From Larus michahellis (taxonomy: Eukaryota > Chordata > Aves > Charadriiformes > Laridae), in NCBI RefSeq assembly GCF_964199755.1, contig NC_133906.1:18635378-18699377 (forward strand): a DNA stretch of 64,000 nt. Reading direction: 5' to 3'. The translations under genes were made by a program, and so were the position numbers. Positions 34,301-43,738 of the stretch are shown piece after piece. Numbering within the stretch: the first letter of the stretch is position 1; the number at the start of each line of letters is the position of its first letter. The notes under the pieces are model-generated. The model made no database searches and was not told the origin of the DNA. It saw only the letters and a list, made by a program, of their open reading frames with translations.

Positions 34301-37300
34301 ACCACCGAGGTATCACAGCGTGCATCTGAGTGCATGGGCACAAAGCACAAGCAGGCTGTGGTTCTGGGCCTTGGCTCTGGTAACTTCCTGCCACTGGGAG
34401 ATTTTAATGCAAGAAAATAATGCAGTGATGTTAGACTTTTAGCCTTTAGCTCCCTTTAAATTAAAAAGTAATGAAAAGTGTCTGCAACACGTTCCTTGAA
34501 GTGTCTCCAGCCACTGCAAGTGCATCTACACCAATTAAGACCAATGGTAAAGAAGGACTTTGAAGTACTAAACCTTTCCAGGAAAGAATATATTTCGACT
34601 ATGTAAAAAGTAATCTCAATGTACAAGTGTGAAGAATCTCTTAAATGTAGTAACCTTTTCCTTCAAGCTTTAGCTGTTTTCCTTTCTGCAGAGCAAGTCA
34701 CGTGTGACTGGTAGGCATGACAGACATCCCCCAGGTGAAACGAGAGACAGCAGACTGGGACAGACACATGCAATCCCTTCACTGGCCCGAAAGCCTGAAT
34801 TAAACGGATGGGACCGGGGCAAAGCAACGGTACAGCCCGTAACACTGGTCACTGGGCTGAGAAATAAGAGACCTTGGAGAAATTCCTGCCCCCCTCTCCT
34901 TCCTCCATCCCTTCTGCATTTCTCATCAGCACGGGTGTTCTCCCACTGTGTCTGTGGGTTCATGCAGCACCCGGGGATCCTGCCCAGCATCAGGGCCCCG
35001 TGATGCTCTTACCTATTTGTTTGAAACTTTGTAGGTGGGCAGAGAAGGGGACAAGAGGAACGCTTCCTAGGGAAAGGGACTGATCTACATGTCTTGAGCT
35101 GGGCCCAGGATCCAGAATGATTCCTCACATTTATAGGGTCACGCAGTGCCCTAAAAAGCACTGCACTAAACCTAGGCTGAGTCTGTGTTCCCTGTTCCTA
35201 CTTGCAATATGGTTGGCTTGTGAGCTCAGTCGTGTTGCTGAGGTCCTGTGACTTCTGCCTCGTGGCCCCATCTGGGGCAAACGGACACTTGGTTACTCTT
35301 GGCTTACAGGGGCTGCAAGAGCCCCTTCTTCCCAGCACTTGCACCCCAAATGGAAAGTTTGTCTGTTCTGCGATGGAAAGACATCTGCCAACACACAGAT
35401 TCCTTCAATCTAAGTGACATTCAAGCCCAGTTCTCCCGAGACATGTCCCTCAGGGAGAGGTTGCAGTCAACTTCTAAAGATAGATGCAATTTCTGGGAGA
35501 CCTGTCTTGCATGAAATGGGTAGTTTCCCATCCCTAAGAGCCGTATCTTTTACAGAAAGCCACTTAAAGCAATACAAAGACACACAAGACACACAGACAT
35601 GCACTGAAAGATAGAAGCAGCACCTCGATTTACTGTGGGACTAGAAACAGCATATAAACTCCTCCTCTAAATTTCTCTGCTTTTGAAGCCCAAGACGCAG
35701 CTGTCTCCTGCCAGCCCTCCGCTTTCCGACATCTGGCAGGGTGGTAAAGGTCAAATAACAGAGCAAGTTGGGAGATACGCAAACAGTTAAGCCATCTTTT
35801 TTGCTGAAGTCGCGTTTGAGTTCCTGCAAAATAAATAAATAAATAAATAAATAGAAGGAAAAAATACCAAGGCACAGAGGAGGTAACATTATACAAAGAT
35901 GCCCTCTGCCGGCCACAAGCCAAAGGAAAGCCATCCACTTGAGCTGTATGCCAGTGATTTGCAACTTCCCTCCCTCCATGTATAGATAAATGCCTAAAAA
36001 TATTCCCTATAGAGAATAACGTGCTGTAAAACTTAAATTTAGTATTTTTTTTCCCATGACAACTGAAGTGATCTAGCAGCAAACTACTCGCAAGGGCAGT
36101 CCAGCCACCCCTCTCCTTTGTTTTGTATCTTATGATCCTTAGGGAAGTCAAATAACTTCAGTTAAAATCCAATCGGAAAACAAAAGCATGGAGAGAAACG
36201 TTCTGCCATCTCGGACAGCTGAACTGTCTCCCTAGCTGCCTTGATGATAAGGAAAGCTTGAAATTGAGAACACAGGGCTAGGGAGAAAAGAAGGGACATA
36301 CCCACATTATTTGAAACTGGCTTTGCCATAATGGTTAACTTTTGCAGGCATTTCAGACATAGTCCACATGCCCCTGCAAGTTGAAAACTGCTCCTGCAGT
36401 CAATACTACGAGCTGAAAACTATTTGAGGCACCAATCAATTCAGAGCATGCTTCTCTCTCTGTTTTAAATATCAATGTTATTTGATTAAAGCTATGATAT
36501 TAAACAATTTTTAAGAAGTAATGAGAGCTTGCTCCAATGACACAAATGGCACATTTTAAACCTCTTCAGTCAGTCTATTCAAACAACGCTGATCTATTGC
36601 ACACACACATCAGTATCAGATCAACTCTTTCTTGTATCAGTTTAATTCCTGCTGGTGTAAATCCCTGATTTAATTTACTGACTGGGAATTAAATCAGCAT
36701 GAACTGGTTTCAGTGCATCTGTGCTGGGTATTTGTGATGATCAAACTAGACCATTTTAAAACAGCATCATTGGATTGGAAAGCTCCACTGACAGAAACAA
36801 GCTCTTAAGAGATGCAATATAATAATCTTGGTCACTAAAGAACACGCAGTGAGTGGGCAGCCCTCTCCTCCCACTTCATTCTTTTCCACTGAAAATGAAC
36901 ACTGTCTGCAAAAACGTTTCAGAGTCAGGAAAGAGTTTCGTACATGTTCTCACAGTGCTGGGACTGTAGGAAAATCCACAGGCTGCCACAATCAGGTTGT
37001 CTTTGGGATAGATGCCCAGTTGGCCAGGGGCTGTGTGCGCTAGGAGCTATTCTGAGACCCAACATTTTATGTCCATGAGGGTAGCAGGGTGCTGCTCTTT
37101 TTCCATCCTTGAATTTAGTGGAGTATTTACAGCGATATCAACAGAATCAGATGTTGTTGGCTAACAATCAACCCCTTGCATCCCAGCCCCCTGCATCACG
37201 GACCTACAGGGGTCTTTGTGTGCCATCGTCCTCCCTGGCATTGTCGGGGGCCACCACTCTCTCTGGTCAGCTGGTGACTGTCTCTGGGGTTTGTTTTCAT

Positions 37301-37617
37301 GCATGATATGCTCTGGCAAACTCTAGGTTCGCCTGGGAATGGCACAGAGGCTGTTCTACCTCTCCACTACAACCACAGTGGGGATGACATGGGCTTTGCA
37401 GAGTAGCTAAGGGGTCCTGCACAGAAATGGTGCTGGCTGTATGTGGTCCTGCTGCTTCTCCAATATGAGGGATTTGCTGAAGCCAGACCTGCAGGTCTTT
37501 CCTACTTTGTGCGTCCCAGGAAGCAGCCTGTTTTACTGGGAGAGCTGGAACAAGCTCAGATCTCTCTCTTCAGTTCATACACCTGGTATATACCTAGCCG
37601 CCTCACACCAGGCAAGG
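19335..37617. other. Long interval between SPARC and ATOX1, no supported gene
   Basis: About 18 kb in which I found no multi-exon gene, RNA gene or intact mobile element. There are A- or T-runs (21399-21415, 26662-26677, 30570-30584), an AAAT repeat at 35828-35853, and homeodomain-like TTAATTAA/TTAATTAG sites at about 24670. Two short splice-flanked open segments (21345-21389 minus, 32311-32420 plus) are discussed as findings. A terminal non-coding exon of ATOX1 could also lie in the last few kilobases. Confidence 0.45.
35828..35853. repeat. (AAAT)n microsatellite
   Basis: Six to seven copies of AAAT. On the minus strand, which is the ATOX1 transcript sense if the transcript extended this far, it would read as overlapping AUUUA pentamers. 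Confidence 0.95.
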
Positions 37618-37751
37618 CTACTGCGCGGACTTCTCCCCAAGGTAGGAAGCGTTCTTTCCAGTCTTCTTTAGGGTTTCCAAGAGGGTGTCAACATTGTGCT
37701 CTGAGTCGATGCACACCTTCTTGTTGGGCAGGTCAATATCAAACTGGACAC
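37618..37751 (-). CDS. ATOX1: ATOX1 last coding exon
   Basis: Acceptor CCTTGTAG. It completes Gly28, codes for residues 29-71 and stops with TAG at 37620-37618. A donor-like CTG|GTGTGAG lies a few bases after the stop, so a further 3' UTR exon downstream is possible. Confidence 0.95.
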
Positions 37752-40416
37752 CTACAAGGAAAGGAAAAAAAATTTGCACATCTAGAAGCAGTCGAACGGC
37801 GTGAGCACGGGGAAAGCTCACCTTCGCACCTTAGTGCTCCCCAAGGCCATCAGTCAAATGTATGTGTGCCTCCTGCCAGCAAACCCTCATATCACCACCA
37901 GCCAGCAAAACCAAACTGGTGTCCTGCCAGCAATGGTACGAAGGAAGCCAGATCTCCTACACATCTGCATCAGGCACCACAGCTTCTCAACTGCTTTAAT
38001 TTGCTCAGCACAATCACTCACGCAATAACCAGAATGAGCTGAATTTAAACAAACCACTGTAACCTCCAACCAGCTCAGCCTGTGCTGTGGTTTAGCATGG
38101 ACAGGCACTAATGGAGTCAGTGTAGGGGTTAGGACAGGGTCAGGACAGGTTTCCTCAGTGGCGGTACCAGCTGACAGCCTGAAGTAGGAGGGAGGGAAAA
38201 AACACTTTCCCGTGTGGATTTCCCAGTGGCTAGTATGGGTAAGCCACTCTCAGCCCAGTGAAAGGAACTGGATATGAAGTGTCTATTAGGCCACATATTT
38301 TCACAAAACTTGTAGGTATATATCAGCTTTGAGAGCTCTGCCATGTCACTACCTGAGGCTGATATCTGCCAGCATGTTGAAGAGCAACGGAGGTGCTGAC
38401 AACCACACAGAGGAAGTGGAACCACCACAGTCTGGTAACAGGGTCTGGAAGAAGTCGCAAGGCCTTCGCTTTGGTGACTGAAAGCTGTTCTCACTCGGTG
38501 AGGACAGGGGAGCAGGGTGAGAGGTCCTCACAATTGGTGAATGTGGGTCAGATCCTTCTCTCGTTAATGCCAGCACAAAGGAGGCATGGGTTATAATTTT
38601 CCAGGTGGTATTAAAAACAGGCTGCGCAGGCAACCACCAAACGCTCTGCTCAGCAGCTCTTCTCTGCGACGGCTCTGCCCATGGATGCTGATGACACATC
38701 TAGGGAAGCACCACAGATACCCCAGGCCTCCTGGGGAACAAACAACGCTTGGCTGGACATCCACCTCCCTTCCTTCTGGCAGGCTCAGCACTCAGCAGGG
38801 GTCTACCCTGAGCGCGGTTCCCAGAGTGCTCAGGATGAGGCTCTGGTGATTCAGAGCCACCTGCAGCCACCGCAGCTCCTCCCTCCCTTGACGCTTCTCC
38901 AAGGGTCACAAGAGTCCTGCTAACAACCCGCGACTCGTTACTGACTAAGCAGCAGGCTCAGAGCAGAGCGGGGAGCAGAGGTTTCCAGCCAGACACTTTC
39001 AGCTTTTACCCACAGCGTTACCCTTGCAAGACAGAGGGCCCCAGGGCAGTGACGTCCCTGGCGTTGCTCCGTCGAGCTGGCTGTCACACACCCAGCACCG
39101 ACTCACCTCCCAGCCTGTGCAGGACACGGGTGACCGCATTGGAGCAGCCTTCGCAGGTCATGTCCACAAAGAACTCGTGTTTCTGAAAAGAGGCAGAGGG
39201 GGGGTCAGGGAGGATGCAGGCGGCAGCACACCCCCAGCACCCCTCCTCCAAGATTGCCTTTTTCCTTGGGGAGGTGGGTTCAAATTCTCCCCAACCAAAA
39301 GGTCCACATGTGTCACGAAGGGATCCTCAGCAAAACTGAGAGCTCTCAGTGCTCCTCCCTATGGTGTCCTTGTGCTGCCCCTCACCACATCACCCTGAGG
39401 GGCCTTTGGAGACTGTCTGGCCCCTAATCAGAGCAGGGACACCTCCAGGGCCAGCACAGGTTGCCATATCTGTGGGACTCTGCCGGACTCACTCCACTTG
39501 CCCCGGGGAGCCCAGGAGAAGCAAGTCTCCCATCTCCAGCTACTCGCTGTCCTGACTTAGTCTGCAAGGCTTTCAGTTCTTGCTCATCCTCTTCCCGTGT
39601 CTACAAGGCCCCTGGTCCCCAACATAACAAACTCATAAAAATATCAACAAATCTGAACTTAAAGAAACATTAGTGCTGTTTTTTCATCCCTTCACCAGGA
39701 CCCCAGTGTTATCTTCATGACTTGTGAAAGATGCTGGGTCAACATAAGCGTGCTCGCCTGGACACTAATCATCGCGTTCAACCTTTGGCACCAGGCGGCT
39801 CCTAATCTCCTTTTCCTGCACATGCTTTTTTACTTTCCTCAAAAAAGAAAAGTAATGCTGTTTTTTAACTTGTTACCCGCAACCCATATTTCTTTTTTAT
39901 TCAAAACCACCCTTTGCCGCCCCCCCACCCCCCCAGCCATGGAAAGGCTGAAACCCCCACGGGGCACGATTCGAACCAGCACAACCCGGGAAAGGAGTTC
40001 GGGAACGGTGGTTCCCATTAGGATTTTCCCATGTAATTAGCATTTTCTCGATTTTTATTTTACAAATGCCCTCGGGAGGGGGGCCCGGTGTGCGGGAAGG
40101 AGGGGATCGGAATGGGGCAGAAGGGGTCCCAGCGCCGGGTCCCCCACCCGGGGCCGGCCTGTGAGCCCAAGCCGCGATGGCTGGGGGGGAGCCCGGGTGT
40201 CGGCCAGCGCCCTCCCTGCCCCGCCGGCTCGGCAAGCGCCGGGCCGGGCCCCGCCACGTCCCCCGGCCCCGCCACGTCCCCGGGCCCCGCACAGGCCCCT
40301 CCCGGCCCCGATGCCCGACCCAGCCGGGTCCAGTCGCTGCGCGGGTCCGGCCGAACGCCGCGATGGGCCGCCCGCGCCCGCCCCCCCCCACCCCCGGGCC
40401 CGGCACCCACCGGCAT
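37618..40416 (-). CDS. ATOX1: ATOX1 copper chaperone, complete coding region, 3 coding exons
   Basis: ATOX1 is the cytosolic copper(I) chaperone that delivers copper to the P-type ATPases ATP7A and ATP7B in the secretory pathway. The exons join to 71 residues forming one heavy-metal-associated (HMA) domain. Seen directly: the copper site MTCEGC (Cys12, Cys15), then a conserved GGVQFDIDLPNKKVCIDSE strand region, and KKTGK with Lys60, which contacts the metal loop. The human protein has 68 residues and ends at SYLGLE; this one ends SYLGEKSAQ. The start codon encodes MP at the very end of exon 1, as in mammals. Identity is certain; UTR ends are not placed. Confidence 0.97.
37752..39106 (-). other. 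ATOX1: ATOX1 intron 2
   Basis: Bounded by donor GTGAGT and acceptor CCTTGTAG. No other feature recognised in it. Confidence 0.9.
39107..39182 (-). CDS. ATOX1: ATOX1 exon 2 with metal-binding loop
   Basis: Acceptor CTCTTTTCAG. Codes for residues 3-27 plus one base, including KHEFFVDMTCEGC with both copper-binding cysteines. Donor GTGAGT. Confidence 0.97.
39183..40410 (-). other. ATOX1: ATOX1 intron 1
   Basis: The distal 400 bases (from about 40040) are extremely CpG-rich and belong to the promoter island. The rest is unremarkable apart from a short C run at 39917-39935. Confidence 0.85.
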
Positions 40417-40840
40417 GGCGGAGCGCGGCGGCGGCTCCCGGCTCTGGGCGCGGCGCGGAGGAAGGGGCGGGCCGTGCCCGGCTCCTGAGGGCCGAGGCCG
40501 GGCCCTGAGCGCCAGCCCCGCACAGGGCCCCGGGGCCGCGGAGAAGTTCCCCGCCCCAGCGCCGTGCCGGCCCCCGGGGAGCCGGGCTTGTCCCCTCCCG
40601 TACACGGCAGCCGGTTACCCCGGGCCCCCTGGGTAACCCCACGCGGGCAGAACAGATCCGGCCTCCGCCGTCCCAAAGCCCGTACCTCCACCGAGGACGG
40701 GGTTTGAGAAGGTTTTGCGAAGTCACCCGCGGGCCGGGAGCTGCGGGGGAGCCCGGGGAGGGCAGCGAGGTCGGAGCCGGCCGCAGAGGGAAGGTTTCGG
40801 CTCGCCCGGCCTGCGGGAGCCCGTGGCTTTTGTTCGCGTG
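40040..40840 (-). promoter_or_regulatory. ATOX1: ATOX1 CpG island promoter
   Basis: Very high GC with dense CpG surrounds the ATOX1 start codon and shows no TATA box, as usual for a broadly expressed gene. A short direct repeat of CCCCGCCACGTCCCC occurs twice at about 40249-40280. The transcription start lies at higher coordinate than 40416 but is not resolved. Confidence 0.7.
40411..40416 (-). CDS. ATOX1: ATOX1 exon 1 coding end (Met-Pro)
   Basis: In minus sense CGCCATGCCG is followed by the donor GTGGGT. Only the first two codons are coded here, and the split MP|KHEF matches the known gene structure. The context GCCATGC is a fair Kozak match. The 5' UTR extends to higher coordinates; its end is not determined. 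Confidence 0.9.
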
Positions 40841-41396
40841 GACATGATCTGGCTTAGGCCAGCGATGCAGGGGCTCAGGCGCTCTTTGGCCTCTTCTTCA
40901 CACTGGCCAAATTGCTTTTAGTAGCTTTTTGGGGATGGCCATTTAAACCTTAGGAGCGTTTGTTGCTGAAGCACAGCCTCGCTTCTCACGGTTATGTTCC
41001 TCATCCCATTTTTCTGATGCTAAAACGCTCATTGCGAAGACACACCAGAGCTGTGGCAGGACCGATGCCATCCTGGTTAGGATGAAGCCTGAGGTGGGAG
41101 CAAGGCTGAGGCCATGGGAAGGCATGAGACGCCCAAAAGGGTTGAGGAGAAAGCGGTGGGGAAAGTCTGTGCTCGGTGTGGATCCCCAAGAGCTGCAGGC
41201 GCCCTGCCCGGTGCTCTGCCTGCCTGACAGGCTGAGGATGTGCCCGGAGACAAAGTGGCTGTGGGAGGGAGGTGGGACAGGTCAGAAGGATGGGGCAGGA
41301 GGCATGAGGGTTGGCTGGGCTGCTGCAGAAAGCTTGTTCCTCTCTGTCTTTTTGAGGTTTTGAGATCCACTGGCTTAGGAGAGCTCTGGTGGACCG
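40841..41396. other. ATOX1-G3BP1 intergenic spacer
   Basis: Unique-looking sequence between the ATOX1 promoter and the CR1 copy. No gene seen. Confidence 0.5.
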
Positions 41397-41902
41397 GACC
41401 CCACCTGGAGTTCTGCATCCAGCTCTGGAGCTCCCAACGTTAGGAGGACATGGAACTGCTGGAGCGAGTCCAGAAGAGGCTATGAAGATGCTCAGAGGGA
41501 TGGAGCACCTCTGCTGTGAGGACAGGCTGAGAGAGTTGGGGGGTGTTCAGCCTGGAGAAGAGAAGGCTCTGGGGAGACCTTTGAGCCCCTTCCAGTCCCT
41601 AAAGGGGTCCTACAGGATTTTTAGCAGGGCCTGTTGCAAGAGGGCAAGGCGTAACGGCTTTGAACTACAAGAGGGTAGGTTTAGACTAGATATACGGAAG
41701 AGTTTTTTTACGCTGAGGGTGGTGAAGCACTGGCCCAGGTTGCCCAGAGAGGCGGTCGATGCCCCATCCCTGGAACCATTCCAGGCCAGGTTGGACGGGG
41801 CTCTGAGTGACCTGATCGAGTTGAAGATGTCCCTGCTTACTGCAGGGGGGTTGGACTAGATGGCCTTTAAAGGTCCCTTCCATCCCAAACTATTCTATGA
41901 TT
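41397..41902 (+). mobile_element. CR1 LINE 3' end, about 500 bp
   Basis: Contains the CR1 3' blocks in order: CTGGAGCGAGTCCAGAAGAGG (near 41459), TTCAGCCTGGAGAAGAGAAG (near 41549), GAGGGTGGTGAAGCACTGG (near 41716) and GGGGGGTTGGACTAGATGGC (near 41846), and it ends in ATTCTATGATTA. It is 5'-truncated and in plus orientation. The remaining frame is the tail of the CR1 reverse transcriptase and its 3' UTR, and is not functional. Confidence 0.95.
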
Positions 41903-43060
41903 ACTGGATGAGGCAGGTTCAGTGGGGTGTCTCTACTTCAGGGTAGGTTGAAAGAAAGGATGCTGGTCCCTGAAGACGTTTATATGTTTCTGTGTCTGCT
42001 TTGGGGTGGTTTGCTGTGTTGTTTTTGGTTTTTTTTTTCCTCTGGTTCTTTGGCCCTTTGAAGGAGAAAAGAAGTCTTTCTTAAAAATCTCTAGTCAAGG
42101 TGGAGGAGGCTGTGGTGGGGCCAGGGGCTTTGGCAGGTAACGGTGCAGCACGCCAGCGCTGAGACGAGCCAGCAGAGCTGCGTGGGGGTGTTTGATATTT
42201 CCTCACCACGTGCTGGGCTTCAGCACCTTCCTGTTAAGAAGCCTAACCCTGTGGTAGGAAAAATAACGGGGGTGTTTGGGGTGATTTGCTACCACGCTGG
42301 CCTCCGCTCACCCTTCCTCTCGCTCTGCCCGGGCTGAGCCCCTGCTGGGAAGATGGAGCTGAAGGCGATACGAATGCCTTTCCCAGCGAGTTTCCATGGC
42401 ACGGGGCGGGGGCAGTCAGGGCATTCATTTTAACATGCGTAGGGACCCTGCTGTCACACTGACCTTGTTATAAGAGAGGAATCCCCTGCCCGTTCCCCTG
42501 TTGCTCAGGGGCGCGATGGCGGGGTCCCCCCCGGCAGCGTTTGTTCTGGACGGCCGCGTTGCGCTGGGTCACTGGTCTGACGTTAAAACTTCGCAAAAGC
42601 CGGCGCTGCTGATTTATGACCCGTCAGATTGCGATGTGGCGTGGGCTATAAATAGCCGGAGGGGGGTGAGGGGGGGAATGATACGGATGCCGGGCATGGC
42701 CCCGTGCCAGCCTGCCGGGCGTATCGCTGGACGCAGGGCATGGCCGGGAGGGTTTCCAGGGACATGGCGGCGGGGAGGACATCACTTTTACAGGGTGGAA
42801 TGTATCCCTGGCTACTTCACGGCGCACACTGGGGAAGGGACGCAACACAAATGGAGAGCGATGGGATGGCTGCCGGGGAGCTGGCTGCCTCAGGCCGACC
42901 CTCTCCTTCCTTCCCTCCTGCTCTCCCTGGACCAGCGCCGGCTGGTGAGGGGGGATCTGGGAATTCCGAGGCCTTTCTTCTCCCCTGCGGGCCCTCCCTG
43001 CTCGGCTTGGCTTTACTCTGATCCGCCTGCTTTGCTTCCACGGCCCGCCAGCTCCCCCCC
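41903..43060. other. Distal upstream region of G3BP1
   Basis: Between the CR1 copy and the G3BP1 CpG island. It holds an isolated CTATAAATAG element at 42646-42655 in GC-rich context. Long plus and minus frames at 42501-43499 overlap each other and reflect GC composition; I do not call them genes. Confidence 0.45.
42646..42655. promoter_or_regulatory. TATA/MEF2-type element CTATAAATAG
   Basis: The decamer fits both a TATA box and the MEF2 consensus YTA(W)4TAR. It is embedded in a near-palindrome (GGCTAT-AA-ATAGCC). It lies about 1 kb upstream of the presumed G3BP1 start. No transcript is known to me from here. Confidence 0.35.
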
Positions 43061-43199
43061 CGCCCTCGTCCCGCCGCCATGTTGGTGGCCGTTCCCTCCC
43101 CTCCAGCAGGGGGTGGTGCTGGGCGCCGTACACCGCCCCTCGTGGCGGGCTGCCTGTTCCTTTAAGAACGCCGGAGGTGGGCCTGTCCGTCAGGGCCCG

Positions 43200-43650
43200 C
43201 CGCGCTCTCCTATTGGCTGCCGCGCTCCTTGCCGCACGGAGGGCACCGCCCCGATCTATAACGGGGTTTACCAGCACCTTCTCAAGGGCGCTGGTGTGCG
43301 GCTCAACCATACTACGGCGTCAGGCCCGTCCCGCCCTTCGCGCCTGGTAGCGCGGTTATCGTCGTCCTATTGGCTACAGGGGAAGTCCATCAGGTCTCGT
43401 CCCGCCCCGACAGTGGGAGTACCATCTCCCACTGGTTCTGCCAGATGTCCATCAACTCTTACTGCCCCGCGGAGCCGAGCCGCGTGGTTGGTAGACTGAG
43501 CTGCCTCTCAGCTTTCCGCCTGCCTCTTTTCCCGCTGTGAGCCAATTAGCATCCGAGTGGAGGGGCCGCCGTCCTCTGATTGGCTACGCCGCCTCCCGTT
43601 GGGGTAGGCTGCGCGCCGGATATATCTAGCCGGCGGCAGAGCACGCCGTT
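43200..43650 (+). promoter_or_regulatory. G3BP1: G3BP1 promoter with CCAAT cluster and TATA-like box
   Basis: CpG-rich sequence with four CCAAT/ATTGG pentamers at 43212-43216, 43369-43373, 43542-43546 and 43579-43583 (likely NF-Y sites). An E2F-like TTCGCGCC lies at 43337-43344. A TATATCTA stretch at 43621-43628 places a start near 43650. The non-coding exon follows. Factor binding is inferred from motifs. Confidence 0.6.
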
Positions 43651-43738
43651 GCGTGAGGTGCTTCTCGTCCGCCGGGCAGGCCTGTGGTGAAGCGACGCCT
43701 CCCGCTCCCGTCCCGCTCCCGTCCCGCTCCGCCCGCAG
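43650..43738 (+). other. G3BP1: G3BP1 non-coding exon 1 (5' UTR)
   Basis: The 3' end is set by the donor CCGCAG|GTGAGG at 43738/43739. The 5' end is estimated from the TATA-like element. The last part holds tandem CCCGCTCCCGT units. It has no ATG. It would splice to the exon with the start codon about 13 kb downstream. Confidence 0.6.

Noticed and set aside
40055-40726. 223- and 264-codon minus frames across the ATOX1 promoter
   Set aside because: Gly/Arg/Ala/Pro-rich shadow frames of a CpG island; only the two-codon ATOX1 exon is supported.
41389-41859. 156-codon plus-strand frame as a gene
   Set aside because: It is the degenerate end of a CR1 retroelement, seen from the conserved CR1 3' blocks.
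42501-43499. 332-codon plus-strand frame upstream of G3BP1
   Set aside because: GC-rich promoter DNA containing the CCAAT boxes; an opposing frame of similar length exists; no domain.
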